From assembly GCA_016204275.1 (NCBI GenBank), contig JACQKZ010000003.1:1-50285 (forward strand): a stretch of 50,285 nt of DNA. Reading direction: 5' to 3'. This DNA is from Nanobdellati archaeon (GTDB taxonomy: Archaea; Nanobdellota; Nanobdellia; UBA10117). The position numbers were made by a program, and so were the translations under genes. Shown here in pieces: positions 1 to 10,419 of the stretch (position 1 is the first letter of the stretch; every line of letters begins with the position of its first letter). Under the pieces are notes generated by a model, which was not told the DNA's origin, did not search any database, and worked only from the letters and a program-made list of their open reading frames with translations.

Positions 1-1043
1 ATCTTACTTGATCTGCCCTGCAAGCCCTCAGTCACCGCCTCTTGCTTGATTAGCTTGCGGTTTTCCAGCTTGTCCAGCAATCGCTTGACTGTCCTGTCGG
101 ATTTCTTGCCGCCGGAGCGCTGGTACTCTTCATAGAACTCCCCGAAAATCTTGCCTGCGTGAATCTTGCACAAATCTAAAACCAATCGTTCCTCGTCTGT
201 CAGGTCGGTTGACGCTTTTATCTTAATCGCGTCCGTTTTTGTTATCGCCTTTTCTGCGTGCTCGATTTTTATTTTCTTGCTGGCCGCGTTTTCTGCCAGC
301 TCGCCAGCCACCTTCAGCAGGACGATGCCGATGCGGACGTCCTTGAACTTGAAGGACTGCTCTGCGATTTTCTTGACTGCCACGTCCTCCCAGACATTTT
401 GGTAAAATGCATATTTGATTCGCTCGCGCAGGATGTCCTCTGTCTCCTGCAGCGAGTATTCCGGAAATTCCACGAGCTCGGGCAGCAGGCGCGACTTCAC
501 TCTTGGATCAAGGTCCTCGCCGAACGAAAAATCATTTGTAATTAGCAAAATTGCTTTCTTGGAAATCTCCTCTGACAGCAAATATAGGAAGTCATAATCC
601 TCTGCCTTGTCAACCTCGTCGAATGTTAGGACGACGCCTTTCCTTTTCTTTATGATTTCTTTTACTTTTTCGAGAATTTCTGAGGTGTTCATGTTATGTG
701 TGAATTTAAATCCCAAAGAGTGTGCGATGTTTGACAAGATTTTGAAGGTGGTGTTCTGTGTCCAGCAGTTCACAAAGACTGCGGGCACATTTTCTGACTC
801 CTCGACTTCCTCTAAATCATACAATACGCGTTTTGTTGCGGCTGTCTTGCCGATTCCTGATGCGCCGCGGATTAGCAGGTTCTTGCCATTCCTATCCAAA
901 AACAGCGGCTTGATTGCGAGAGCGATGTACTGTTGCTGGCCTTCCCGATGGGGTAGCAGCTTTGGCACAAAGTCTGGATCTAATGCATCGGGGTTTGAGA
1001 ACAATGTTTCCGAACTTTTTAGTATGTCTGAGGCGATTGACAT
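1..1043 (-). CDS. cdc6: Orc1/Cdc6-family replication initiator AAA+ ATPase (3' end cut off by window)
   Basis: Minus-strand frame from ATG at 1043 reads MSIASDILKSSETLFSNPDALDPDFVPKLLPHREGQQQYIALAIKPLFLDRNGKNLLIRGASGIGKTAATKRVLYD..., with a Walker A motif and a C-terminal winged-helix-like segment. Open to the window edge, so absent from the ORF track. Confidence 0.85.
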   Translation of the reverse strand, partial: MSIASDILKSSETLFSNPDALDPDFVPKLLPHREGQQQYIALAIKPLFLDRNGKNLLIRGASGIGKTAATKRVLYDLEEVEESENVPAVFVNCWTQNTTFKILSNIAHSLGFKFTHNMNTSEILEKVKEIIKKRKGVVLTFDEVDKAEDYDFLYLLSEEISKKAILLITNDFSFGEDLDPRVKSRLLPELVEFPEYSLQETEDILRERIKYAFYQNVWEDVAVKKIAEQSFKFKDVRIGIVLLKVAGELAENAASKKIKIEHAEKAITKTDAIKIKASTDLTDEERLVLDLCKIHAGKIFGEFYEEYQRSGGKKSDRTVKRLLDKLENRKLIKQEAVTEGLQGRSSK

Positions 1044-1076
1044 AATTTTAAAAGAGTAGATAGGCTTAAATATTTT

Positions 1077-1853
1077 ATGGAGAAACCCTATGACTGCCAC
1101 ACGCACATTTACGACGACGCGTTTAGCGCGGACTTTGAGCAGATGCTAGCCCGCGCGAAAAAAGTCCTGTCCGGAATAATTGTTGTTGGCGAAGGGCCAG
1201 CTAGCAACAGGAAAGTTCTTGCCCTGTGTGCGCGATATCCGAAGTTTTTGTTCCCTGGGCTGGCAATCCACCCTGACAAAGTCCACACGCTAACAGATGC
1301 AGAAATAGATGCGGAAATAGATTTTATTCGCAAGCAAAAGAATTTGGCCTGCATTGGCGAGTGCGGCTTGGATTATCTTTGGGCGCGAAAATCTGAAAAT
1401 TTTGAAGAAACTAAGCTGAAGCAGCAGGAAACCTTCTGCAAATTTATCGCGCTTGCGGACAAGATGAAACTTCCGTTAAACATTCATTCACGGCGCGCGG
1501 ATTCTGTGGTTGTGAAAATCCTGAAAGAACTGCGGCCAAAGAAGGCAGTCCTGCACGGATTCTCCGGCTCGCTTGCGGAGGCAAAGGAGATGGTTACGCG
1601 CGGATATAAAATCGTAATCGGAACAAACTTATTCTTCTCCAAGGAAACTAAGGGCTATGTTGAAGGCCTGCCGCTTGAAGCGTTTGTTTTGGAAACTGAC
1701 TCTCCGGTGCAGGCCCCTGTCAGAGGGCAGCGCAACGAGCCGGCCAACGTTTCGCTTGTTGTGAAAGAAATTACAAAGTTAAAAAACATCAATGAAGCAG
1801 ATGTTATTGACTCCACAAATAATAGCGTAAAAGAAATATTTAATATTATTTAG
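1077..1853 (+). CDS. tatD: TatD-family metal-dependent hydrolase/DNase
   Basis: DCHTHIYD, GECGLDY, NIHSR and ETDSP motifs. Confidence 0.85.
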   Translation: MEKPYDCHTHIYDDAFSADFEQMLARAKKVLSGIIVVGEGPASNRKVLALCARYPKFLFPGLAIHPDKVHTLTDAEIDAEIDFIRKQKNLACIGECGLDYLWARKSENFEETKLKQQETFCKFIALADKMKLPLNIHSRRADSVVVKILKELRPKKAVLHGFSGSLAEAKEMVTRGYKIVIGTNLFFSKETKGYVEGLPLEAFVLETDSPVQAPVRGQRNEPANVSLVVKEITKLKNINEADVIDSTNNSVKEIFNII

Positions 1854-1865
1854 TATTATTTAATG

Positions 1866-2981
1866 TTATTTATTGCTTCTAACCCTGCGCCAGTATCTCT
1901 CGTAATCTTCGAGGAATTTTTTAACTGCCTTGTCTTTCTTTACATGGTTATTTACATAAACCGCAGCTACGCCAAGAACAAAAATAACAATGAATGCTGC
2001 AATTAGGCTGGCTGGCTTAGCTGAGAAATAGCGAGCTGCTGGCAGGCCAAGCGTTGATACTACTTGAAATGATGAGCTGCCCTTTACTGTTAAGCCGTTT
2101 GTTTTTGCCACAACCCTAAATCTATATTGTCCGGATGGAAGTCCATGCGGAATGTTTATTTTTCTTACTATGCTCGTGGTAGTTTCAACAGCGATTGTTT
2201 CCTTGCCTATCGCGAGCTCATTGTCATCTGCATCAACAACAAAATAACTAATTGTGACATCTTTTCGACCAGGTGAGCCGAAATTTGACAATGTTATTGT
2301 TACTAAAATATCGCTGCCGCTATCTACGACGCGGTAGCCCTCCACTATATCAACTAACACATCCAAAAGCGGCGCGTTTGAAATCTCAAATTTATCTGCT
2401 GTAAATTCGTGTCTGCCGCCCGCAAAGCCTGTTGAAGCTGCTGTCCCGGACTGCCCGCCGAACACGCCAAAGGTTGAAAAGTGCGTTGTTAATCCAGTGA
2501 CTTCATTTATTGATGTATTAACCGCGCCAGGCAGAATGTCCCAGTTTCCGCTCTCATTGTTAATACTATAAACACGCAGGCTGCTTTCATCTAAACCAGC
2601 TACATCAGAATCGTCATAATTAATTACTATTGTGGCATTTGCAAAACTTAGGTTGCTCTGAATCTCGAGGAATTTTCCTATTGACTCTTTTTGCAGCGGC
2701 TGGCTTTGGACTGGATTTGCGCTTTCTGCAGTCACATTCAAAAAGCCGCCCGATGAAGTGTTGGTGCGGAAAACCAGCGTAACATTCAATCCTGTTTGAA
2801 ATGTTGTGTTAGCAGTCTGGTTGCTTATCTGCACGTCCTCGCGGAAGAAATTATTTGAACTTACAACAAAAAATCTGACACTGCCAGTTGCCGCGCTGCT
2901 TATTATTTCGTTTGTCAGCCCTTGGCTTACTATGACTGCGCCGATGGCCAGCAACAGCAGGACAAACAGATATGGCTTCAT
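1866..2981 (-). CDS. Secreted, C-terminally membrane-anchored surface protein
   Basis: Signal peptide MKPYLFVLLLLAIGAVIVSQG; PGF-pre-PGF-like segment (W..LPGAVNTSINEVTGLTTHFSTFGVFG); beta-rich domain; C-terminal TM plus basic tail. Overlaps the next gene by 4 nt. Confidence 0.7.
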   Translation of the reverse strand: MKPYLFVLLLLAIGAVIVSQGLTNEIISSAATGSVRFFVVSSNNFFREDVQISNQTANTTFQTGLNVTLVFRTNTSSGGFLNVTAESANPVQSQPLQKESIGKFLEIQSNLSFANATIVINYDDSDVAGLDESSLRVYSINNESGNWDILPGAVNTSINEVTGLTTHFSTFGVFGGQSGTAASTGFAGGRHEFTADKFEISNAPLLDVLVDIVEGYRVVDSGSDILVTITLSNFGSPGRKDVTISYFVVDADDNELAIGKETIAVETTTSIVRKINIPHGLPSGQYRFRVVAKTNGLTVKGSSSFQVVSTLGLPAARYFSAKPASLIAAFIVIFVLGVAAVYVNNHVKKDKAVKKFLEDYERYWRRVRSNK

Positions 2982-4105
2982 CGCTTTTTCCCCTTGGCCA
3001 GCCTTATGCCAATTACAATTAACACTGCAAGCAAAGCTACAAGCAGCCAGCTGAATTCAAAGCTTACAATCTGGATTTTGCCTTTTCCTGTCGAGGTTTT
3101 ATTTTCGTAATGAAGCGCCGCCTCTATGTCATACTCGCCGGCATTTAGGCCGCGCGCGTCCCAGAAGATTGTTGATGTGCCTGCTGTGAATGGCTCAACT
3201 GAAAATTGCTGGCCCTGTGTTTCTGCGATTTTGTTTTGGTTTTTGTAAATCTTTACTTCTGGCTGGACATTTTTAATTGCCTCGCTCCACTGGCTTTCAT
3301 AGTCTACCAAAATTTTTCCTATTGTGTCTTTTTTGATGTTATCGCCGTAAACTTTTATTATGTTTATTACTAAGTCACCAACCCGAAAATTTGTTTCTGT
3401 TGATTTTTTAATTCCATCGTAAGTTACTTCCGCGTTTGCATGGTACTTGCCTGCAACAAAACCGGATGTTTTTATTTCTGTCTCCATGATTTTTGATTCT
3501 GTTGGCTTGAGATTTGACTCAGACAAAATTGCTGCGGCTGTTCTTTTGTTTTTTGAATCAAATATTTCAAATACTGCCGTGATTTTTTCGATTGTTTCCT
3601 TGCCGCGGTTTGTAACTTTCAGGCTGAGCTGTGCTGGCTGGCCTGCATTCGTATTTTGTATGTAAAACTGGTCAATCGTCAGGTATTTTCCTGGGATTGG
3701 AACTTCTACTAAAACAAATAATTCAACTCCGACCCGTGCGCCGACTTGGCCGCCTGCGCCCGCGCTTTCAACCGCGCCGATCCTTACTTTATGCTGGCCA
3801 GGGCTCAAATCATCTGGAAGCTTTGCAGTGAATGAAAAGCCGCGGGTTTCTTTCGGCTTTATAATTGCCTTTGTTTGCGATAAATTAAAATATTTCGCGG
3901 CCTCTTCGTCGCCGGCAACGTAAAGCTCTATTGGTTTTTCTGCGTCTGCTTCATTTACGACAATAAACTCTGATTTGTACTCCTTGCCTTGTTCAAATGA
4001 AAGCTCGATTCTTGCCGGGCCTATGCCTAACGCATAAGTTGCCTGAAAAAGAAACAATGCTAGAATTACCGGCAGGAATATCTTGACGTGCATTTTACTC
4101 ACCAT
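2978..4105 (-). CDS. Secreted beta-sandwich protein with C-terminal TM (NEW3/COG1361/DUF916-like)
   Basis: GPARIELSFEQGKEYKSEFIVVNEADAEKPIELYV...LPDDLSPGQHKVRIGAV; C-terminal TM and RLAKGKKR tail. Similar N-terminal domain to 5184-6059. Confidence 0.65.
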   Translation of the reverse strand: MVSKMHVKIFLPVILALFLFQATYALGIGPARIELSFEQGKEYKSEFIVVNEADAEKPIELYVAGDEEAAKYFNLSQTKAIIKPKETRGFSFTAKLPDDLSPGQHKVRIGAVESAGAGGQVGARVGVELFVLVEVPIPGKYLTIDQFYIQNTNAGQPAQLSLKVTNRGKETIEKITAVFEIFDSKNKRTAAAILSESNLKPTESKIMETEIKTSGFVAGKYHANAEVTYDGIKKSTETNFRVGDLVINIIKVYGDNIKKDTIGKILVDYESQWSEAIKNVQPEVKIYKNQNKIAETQGQQFSVEPFTAGTSTIFWDARGLNAGEYDIEAALHYENKTSTGKGKIQIVSFEFSWLLVALLAVLIVIGIRLAKGKKR

Positions 4106-4710
4106 GCAGGGCTTGCTGTGAATGTTACTGTTGAGGTTTTGTTGCCGACCGGCTCATGCGTAGGTACTGTTATGTTTATGTGGAAAAATAGCTGATTTAT
4201 TGTCTGAAAGCTCAGGTTTGCATAATTTGGGACGCCTGGCGCCGCGAGCGGCATATTTGCCCAGCCGGTCGAGTTAATTGTTGTGTTTACCCTGCCGATT
4301 GTCGACGCATCGGAACAGTTTGCGCCCCACGGCGTTTCTGCCCCTGAAGCGTTCCCGCACCGTACCATGTAGTAATTGCTAGCTGCGGCGACAGTGCTAA
4401 ACAACTGCGTTGCGGATATTGTTATGTTAACATCAATGTTGCCAGAATTATTTATTACAAATGGCCCTGGCCTACCTGCCACCTGTGCGGATGGCGGAAA
4501 TGACGAATTCTGCTGGCTTGGCTGCAGCACTCCAAGATCAACCGTGTCGTTAATAAGTGTTATCTGAACAAGGCTTCTAACTGTAACATTTGTAACTCCA
4601 GTCGGCGCGCCTGTAATCTGCGCAGCATGAAAATTAACGAGGGTGAGCGAAGCGGCCATGAATAAAAGCAGTACAACTATTCTGGCGATGCCCTTATGTG
4701 TTACTGCCAT
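4099..4710 (-). CDS. Secreted Asn/Thr-rich protein with a C-terminal domain shared with the 1445-aa protein
   Basis: N-terminal hydrophobic segment; LGVLQPSQQNSSFPP...FVINNSGNIDVNITI...HINITVPTHEPVGNKTSTVTFTASPAW. Confidence 0.65.
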   Translation of the reverse strand: MAVTHKGIARIVVLLLFMAASLTLVNFHAAQITGAPTGVTNVTVRSLVQITLINDTVDLGVLQPSQQNSSFPPSAQVAGRPGPFVINNSGNIDVNITISATQLFSTVAAASNYYMVRCGNASGAETPWGANCSDASTIGRVNTTINSTGWANMPLAAPGVPNYANLSFQTINQLFFHINITVPTHEPVGNKTSTVTFTASPAW

Positions 4711-4943
4711 CTCGGCCCCCTTGTGCCTGCTATCAAACCACTAACTGGAATTGTTACTTCTGTGTTTTCCTGCGTTTGATTTTCAGGTGCAACAACCTGC
4801 ACCACGACTTTGCCTGTGGCCATCGACCTACTTGGCTGATCATACTGGCTGGCATAGGCAAAGGCAGCCGCTGTGAATAATATAAGGGCTAACATCAGCA
4901 ATGCTTCACTCCACCCACTGTGGTTTTTAGTTCTGCGTGCCAT
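4701..4943 (-). CDS. Small single-pass membrane protein of surface operon A
   Basis: 80-aa ORF with one TM; ATG directly follows the stop of the upstream gene and its end overlaps the downstream start. Confidence 0.6.
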   Translation of the reverse strand: MARRTKNHSGWSEALLMLALILFTAAAFAYASQYDQPSRSMATGKVVVQVVAPENQTQENTEVTIPVSGLIAGTRGPRWQ

Positions 4944-5150
4944 TTACTTTTTCCCAAGCAGCTCTTTTAGCTTATGCTTTATAATTTCTTCTATGTCGTC
5001 TTTCTTGCCTTTTGTTGAAAGCTGTGACTGCATGTAAAACTCAAAGCCTTTTGACATCTTCAGGCCGCGCTCTGAACAGAATTTTTTATATTTATTATAA
5101 AGATTTTTATCTACAAACAGTGTGATTGCTTTTTTATTATCTGTTGCCAT
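4944..5150 (-). CDS. Ribbon-helix-helix-like small DNA-binding protein (operon A)
   Basis: MATDNKKAITLFVDKNLYNKYKKFCSERGLKMSKGFEFYMQSQL; basic beta strand then two helices. Confidence 0.55.
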   Translation of the reverse strand: MATDNKKAITLFVDKNLYNKYKKFCSERGLKMSKGFEFYMQSQLSTKGKKDDIEEIIKHKLKELLGKK

Positions 5151-5183
5151 TATTTAACGTTATTTAATGGCATTTAACAGTAT

Positions 5184-6059
5184 TTAAGTCTTTCTGAGCC
5201 TGCGCCAGACAAAAATTACCGAGTCTATTATTATAATAAATACTATCGCGGCAATAAGCAGGAAATCCAGCTTGGGGCTGGCAGGCACGTCAACCGCAGC
5301 GCTGCCAGTAATGCCAGATGAAACGCGGACTGACTTTTTTACCGAGCTTTTGCCGAAATAAACTACTACGTCTATTTTGTAATCACTTGCCTTTGCCAGA
5401 ACATTGTCTAGCTCTGCTGTCAGCGTTTCCTCCTCTCCAGCTGGCACGGGTTTGCTGGCTGTTTTTACATTTCCCGCGCCAGTATCTGCTTCTATTTTAG
5501 CTTCTGCATACGCGTCCGCGGCGGCATTGCCTGAATTTCTTATGTTTACTTCTAGTTTAGCGCCGCCATCGCTTTTTGATATTGAAACGCCCAGCAACGC
5601 TATCTCTGCGGACTGCTGGCCTGCTGTATTTTGGCCGATTTCTCTGGTAGGATTTCCAGCCGAGCCAATGCGAAAAATTGTTTCGACAGCAGCAACCGCG
5701 GATATTTGCCCGCCGCCGGCTTTAACCGCCGCGCCGATGCGGGCTTCATCTCCTTTTGGAAGCGCTGCAGGCCAGTGCACTTTTATCTTAATTCTTTCCT
5801 CTTTATTTGCACCTAACGCCAAGGAATCTGACGGAAGTTCTATGTAACTTGCCAGCGGGCCTTTTTTGTATAATTTTATCTCATTTGCCTGCGGCGCATT
5901 ATTTATAATTATTATTTCATACTCTGAAATTTGATTTGGCGTGAACTCTGCATTAATATTGCCAGGTGCAATCGCTACCGCTTCCGCAGCCTGCGGCAGC
6001 AAGAGCAAGCCAGCTAGCAATAGAATGCCTGCCATTATCATTCTTGTTTTTTCTTTCAT
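5184..6059 (-). CDS. Secreted beta-sandwich protein with C-terminal TM (operon B, paralog of 2978-4105)
   Basis: Signal peptide; VAIAPGNINAEFTPNQISEYEIIIINNAPQANEIKLY...LPKGDEARIGAAV; C-terminal TM and WRRLRKT tail. Confidence 0.65.
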   Translation of the reverse strand: MKEKTRMIMAGILLLAGLLLLPQAAEAVAIAPGNINAEFTPNQISEYEIIIINNAPQANEIKLYKKGPLASYIELPSDSLALGANKEERIKIKVHWPAALPKGDEARIGAAVKAGGGQISAVAAVETIFRIGSAGNPTREIGQNTAGQQSAEIALLGVSISKSDGGAKLEVNIRNSGNAAADAYAEAKIEADTGAGNVKTASKPVPAGEEETLTAELDNVLAKASDYKIDVVVYFGKSSVKKSVRVSSGITGSAAVDVPASPKLDFLLIAAIVFIIIIDSVIFVWRRLRKT

Positions 6060-6081
6060 ATTTAATATTATTTAATACTAT

Positions 6082-9000
6082 TTAGTACGCCGCTGCCGCG
6101 GTGAATGTTACTGTTGAAGTAAGGTTTGCCGGTGGCTCACCCTGTGGAATTGTAATATTTATGTGCGTCCTGATTTCATCGTTCCCATCTGTGAAATTAG
6201 TCATGTTGGCTATCATTACTGGCGAGCCTGTGAGCGGAATATTTAGGAAACTAGCAATCAATTCTATTGCGGCGTTCCGAACCGAGTTTGTTTCATTGAC
6301 TTCAGATTTAAACTGGAAGTAACGGCTTGGATTCAGAATTGATGTGAATAAGCTATCTGCTTCTATTGTTATGTTAACTGCAAAGTTGCCTGTGTTGTTT
6401 ATCACGAACGGCAGTGGGTTGTAGCCTGCGTCCGTTCCTGTGCTGTTAAAACCGCCTGGCTGGAGTGTGCTGAATTGCATTGGCGTGTTCGCGATTGATA
6501 TGCTGACTGTTTTTAGCAGTGAGAAATTTTGTATGAATGTTACATTTGTGTTATTTGTGCTATCATTAAGCATAATATACCAGCCTATATTCTGCCCGCC
6601 TTCTAGGCTAAAGTTTGCCCACGTGAAATTTACAAGCTGTTTTGTTGTGTTTCCGCCAAGCTGCTGTGGCGAGCCGTATTTATTTGTCCAGTTTACCCAC
6701 ACGCCTGTTTCATTTGTCACAAGGTATGCCCATGTCAGATTTGTTTCATCCTGCGCCTGCGCGGACAGGTAAAGTTCCCCGAACTGCGAGACTGAGTTTG
6801 CGCTCTGGGCCTGCGTGTCCCAGGTTGGTGGGGTTGTGTCTACGCTTGAGCCTGTCGGATTATATGTCTGTTCAGTAGACCACGCGCTTCTTGCAAATCC
6901 AGTGTCTATTGTTTGAACATACCAATAGTATATTGTATCATTTGGAATCGCCAGCGAAACCCTCTGGCGCTTTTGCATGTTGCCGAACAACCCGCCAGCC
7001 GATGGACCAGCACCGCCATACGCGCCAGAAGTTATATTCTGACAGCCGGTGCATGTTCCAATACGCAGATTGTAGTAAAGTCCGCCAGTTGGTGTTTCTG
7101 TGTCTGAGCCCGCATTCCACGTGAAGTTTATACTGTTTAAACCATTTGAAACCGTACTAAAAGTCGTTGGCGGGCTTGGCTGTGTGTTTGTATTATTCAA
7201 GTGTATGTCGTTTGTATACATTTGTGTTACGTTCCGACCGCCAGCAGGTGTTGTCTGCCCAGTCACCAACAAATCTAAATCAGAATCGTTTGTAAAATCA
7301 GCAAGCACTATGTCGCCATGATTTGCTGAAGTAATTTCAGACTCGAACGGAATATTATTCTGAAAATTTGTGTTATTATTAAGATAAACCTGAACATCTG
7401 CTGCAGGCGTCGTTGCATTATTAAAACCCTGTGCAACCAAATCAAGCCAGCCATCGTTATTAATATCGCCAAACGCGGCATTGCCATTGATGAGCGGCGT
7501 AATATTGGCCTGCCATGTCGCATTTTCCATAAGCGCGGTTTTATTATTGATATAAACCCTTGCTGTCTGAGGTTGCCTGCCAGCTATCAACTGTATTAAA
7601 TCCATCAGGCCATCGTTGTTTATATCTGCAGCATGCAACGTAGAAGTTGATGAATTAGTAAGATTAACGCCAAAAGTAACATTATAGTTGAAGTTTGTTC
7701 CGTTGTTTGTATAAATTCCTGTTTGGTTTGTCAGCGCCTTTTTGCCTGCTATCAGCAAGTCCAGCCTCGTATCATTGTCAAAGTCCGCAAGCACTATGGA
7801 TGAGTAATTCAGTCCCATAAGCTCGCGGCTGAATGTTGCGCTGTAATTCAGATATGTATGATTGTTAAGATATACGCCAGTCCATGAAAAATGCCTTGTC
7901 AATGGTGCAGCCGCGAAAAAGAATTCTGCAGTACCAGATACTACTGCATCTGGCCAACCATCACCATTTATATCACCAACCGCTATCGAGCCGTTGTATA
8001 TTGGTGTGAGGTTCGCGCCCCACGTGCTGTTTGCAACAAATTTTGTTCCATCGTTTGTGTAAACAAAAATCTTGCGGTTCGGCAATAATATTGTATCGTT
8101 CTGCCCGGAAATTATCAAATCGAGCCTGCCATCATTATCAAAATCCGCCAATGCCAGCGCCCCACCGCCAACTGGCGTTATATTTGCCTCCCAAGTCCTG
8201 TTATGTATCATGCCGTACAGATTATCACTTGTTTTTCCGTAAGTATACACGCGCGTGACTGGGCTCGGAATTGTTGTACTTAAATTCAATCCCATTATTA
8301 CAAAATCCATAAAACCATCATTGTCAATATCGCCGGTAGCTATCGCACTTCTAGTAAGACCAGTTATATTGCCTCCGAATGTATTGTTAAGCCTCAAGCC
8401 TGGCGAGATGGTAAAATTCTGCCAGCCAGTGCTAGAATTAATATTAGCTGTGTCGTTCGCGTATATCCGCCACGACACCTTCTGGCCGGGCTTCGCAGTA
8501 ATCAGTGTTATATTTGATGCTATGCCCGATGCTGGGTTGCCAGTAAAAAATGCTGCTGTCGAATTCACGTTTTTATCTGTGCTTTGGTTTAAGGAAAACC
8601 ACTGGCTTGACAGCATGTTGTTGTCTGTGACCTGCGCACTAAAGTTTATCCAGTAGTTTTGTTTAATATCTTGTGATTGATTTGCCTGTCCGCTGCCTAT
8701 TGACGGCGGCACAGAATCGTTGAACACCATGTATGTAAAAAATATTTTATTAATCCACGTCGCGCCTGTCCTGAGAGTGGCTGGCTGCGGCTCGGTCTGC
8801 GTACTTATTAGAGCAAATGTTCCATTTCCTGTTGCAGCTAAATTCGTATCGTTGTTAATCATAGAAACTGTACGGCGGATGAGCGAATTTCCTTTTATTA
8901 CTTTTACAAACGAGCTGACTCCATCAGAAATATTTGTTGTTGTGTTAAAAAAATTCACGGTCGCATTTGACATCGCTATTGTGTAAACAAATGAACTAAG

Positions 9001-10419
9001 CCTGTTTGTTATTATGTTGAGGCCTGACGCTTCGGGTATTATAATATTTACGTTTGTGTTATTTGTATTCTGCTCCCACGGCGTGTTGTAACCGAAATAT
9101 TGTGCAGTTTTCTGGTATGGGAATGCGGTTTTTGGGTAAGTGTAAGTAACATATAATATCGCGTGCGCAGAATCTGATGTGGCTGCAGAATATGTTACAT
9201 TCAGCCTTACTATCGTGCCATTTGTCAGGCTTGCCTTTGCTTCAGTCAGATTGTATATGACATGATGCTCGCTCATAGTTTCGCCCGGCGAATTCAGCTG
9301 AAATTTTGTGCAGTTAACATCCGCGCTGCCGATCTTTCCGCAGACAAGCGCGCTACCAGCAGTAGTGGCTGTCCACCCGAGCACTGTATGCGCCCAAATC
9401 TGCTGCATTTGTGTGCCCGTTTCGGGCAAAAAGAATATTGTTGACATATTTTTTGTTGCTGTGCTTGGCGTATCGCCGCTGTCTGGCATCGGGTAGGCAA
9501 CAGTCTTTGTAAGCGTGTTTTGGTTTGCCCGCGTATAGTTATAAGTTATAAAAATCTCGCCGCCGATTGGCTCAAAAACCTGGCCGGTATTATTAACTGT
9601 TATTGATTGCTGCTTGTTTACTGCAAAGTTTGTTCCGCTCAGATTAAAAAGAAATTGCGTGTCATAGGAAGCAGATGTTCCGCACTCGATATAAAGCGGT
9701 TTTGCCAAATCCGCACTGTTGCCGCTTATGTTTACATGCAAAAGCGCATCCGCTGTTGTCGCGCAGTCTACCCAGCCGTAAATAGCCGCCCATTGGCTAA
9801 GTATAGATTCATTTTCAGCAATAGTTGTGTTAAAATCCATGTTTATAGATTTAGCCGCTGCAATTGTAGTGTTCCAAGAATAGATTGGAAAAATCGCGGT
9901 GTTTATCTGCGATGGTGATGTGTCATCATATTCGTATGTTACCCATAAAACTGCATTATGCTGGTTTGTTGTCTCGCCTGTTACGCGCACAGATACATTC
10001 AGACCCATAGTTCCGGGCCAGCTGAAGCCTGTTAGGAATGGTGTAACATCTGCATAAACATAAAACGGGTATTCTTCTGCTACAGAGCCAAGATAGTATT
10101 TTGGCTTTGTATTATTTGCCACTGAGCGCTGCGTGCCGTTGACAAGCAGCGTTACATTAACAACCTGTACAGCTGATGCTGACGTAGCAACCGCCCTAAA
10201 TTCTACCCAAGCGCTTCGTATTATCACGTTACTCTCTGGTATTGTTACTAAAGCCGAACTAGAATCCCAAAACGCGTTTGCAGCCACGTCAGACTGGGCA
10301 TTCTGAAGGCGCTGATCGATGAAGTAACCCACTGTTTTAATCTGCTGGCCTGCCTCTGCAAATGGCATGGCAGCTATCAGCGAAAAAATCAATAGCAAAA
10401 TCGCAATTATTAGTTTCAT
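6082..10419 (-). CDS. Giant secreted surface protein with seven FG-GAP/VCBS-like repeats (predicted beta-propeller)
   Basis: 1445 aa; signal peptide; seven motifs: GDIDNDGFMDFVIMG, ADFDNDGRLDLIISG, GDINGDGWPDAVVSG, ADFDNDTRLDLLIAG, ADINNDGLMDLIQLI, GDINNDGWLDLVAQG, ADFTNDSDLDLLVTG; many N-x-S/T sequons. Confidence 0.85.
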   Translation of the reverse strand: MKLIIAILLLIFSLIAAMPFAEAGQQIKTVGYFIDQRLQNAQSDVAANAFWDSSSALVTIPESNVIIRSAWVEFRAVATSASAVQVVNVTLLVNGTQRSVANNTKPKYYLGSVAEEYPFYVYADVTPFLTGFSWPGTMGLNVSVRVTGETTNQHNAVLWVTYEYDDTSPSQINTAIFPIYSWNTTIAAAKSINMDFNTTIAENESILSQWAAIYGWVDCATTADALLHVNISGNSADLAKPLYIECGTSASYDTQFLFNLSGTNFAVNKQQSITVNNTGQVFEPIGGEIFITYNYTRANQNTLTKTVAYPMPDSGDTPSTATKNMSTIFFLPETGTQMQQIWAHTVLGWTATTAGSALVCGKIGSADVNCTKFQLNSPGETMSEHHVIYNLTEAKASLTNGTIVRLNVTYSAATSDSAHAILYVTYTYPKTAFPYQKTAQYFGYNTPWEQNTNNTNVNIIIPEASGLNIITNRLSSFVYTIAMSNATVNFFNTTTNISDGVSSFVKVIKGNSLIRRTVSMINNDTNLAATGNGTFALISTQTEPQPATLRTGATWINKIFFTYMVFNDSVPPSIGSGQANQSQDIKQNYWINFSAQVTDNNMLSSQWFSLNQSTDKNVNSTAAFFTGNPASGIASNITLITAKPGQKVSWRIYANDTANINSSTGWQNFTISPGLRLNNTFGGNITGLTRSAIATGDIDNDGFMDFVIMGLNLSTTIPSPVTRVYTYGKTSDNLYGMIHNRTWEANITPVGGGALALADFDNDGRLDLIISGQNDTILLPNRKIFVYTNDGTKFVANSTWGANLTPIYNGSIAVGDINGDGWPDAVVSGTAEFFFAAAPLTRHFSWTGVYLNNHTYLNYSATFSRELMGLNYSSIVLADFDNDTRLDLLIAGKKALTNQTGIYTNNGTNFNYNVTFGVNLTNSSTSTLHAADINNDGLMDLIQLIAGRQPQTARVYINNKTALMENATWQANITPLINGNAAFGDINNDGWLDLVAQGFNNATTPAADVQVYLNNNTNFQNNIPFESEITSANHGDIVLADFTNDSDLDLLVTGQTTPAGGRNVTQMYTNDIHLNNTNTQPSPPTTFSTVSNGLNSINFTWNAGSDTETPTGGLYYNLRIGTCTGCQNITSGAYGGAGPSAGGLFGNMQKRQRVSLAIPNDTIYYWYVQTIDTGFARSAWSTEQTYNPTGSSVDTTPPTWDTQAQSANSVSQFGELYLSAQAQDETNLTWAYLVTNETGVWVNWTNKYGSPQQLGGNTTKQLVNFTWANFSLEGGQNIGWYIMLNDSTNNTNVTFIQNFSLLKTVSISIANTPMQFSTLQPGGFNSTGTDAGYNPLPFVINNTGNFAVNITIEADSLFTSILNPSRYFQFKSEVNETNSVRNAAIELIASFLNIPLTGSPVMIANMTNFTDGNDEIRTHINITIPQGEPPANLTSTVTFTAAAAY

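Noticed and set aside
4944-5150. Toxin-antitoxin module based on the RHH-like protein
   Set aside because: No toxin-like partner; neighbours are secreted surface proteins in both paralogous operons.
7300-8400. Regular AT-rich repeats that could suggest a satellite or CRISPR-like array
   Set aside because: They are the coding repeats of the FG-GAP motifs; no constant repeat with unique spacers.
6101-9918. Many plus-strand ORFs (60-133 aa) opposite the 1445-aa gene
   Set aside because: Antisense shadows; no recognised motifs and the minus-strand frame is clearly coding.
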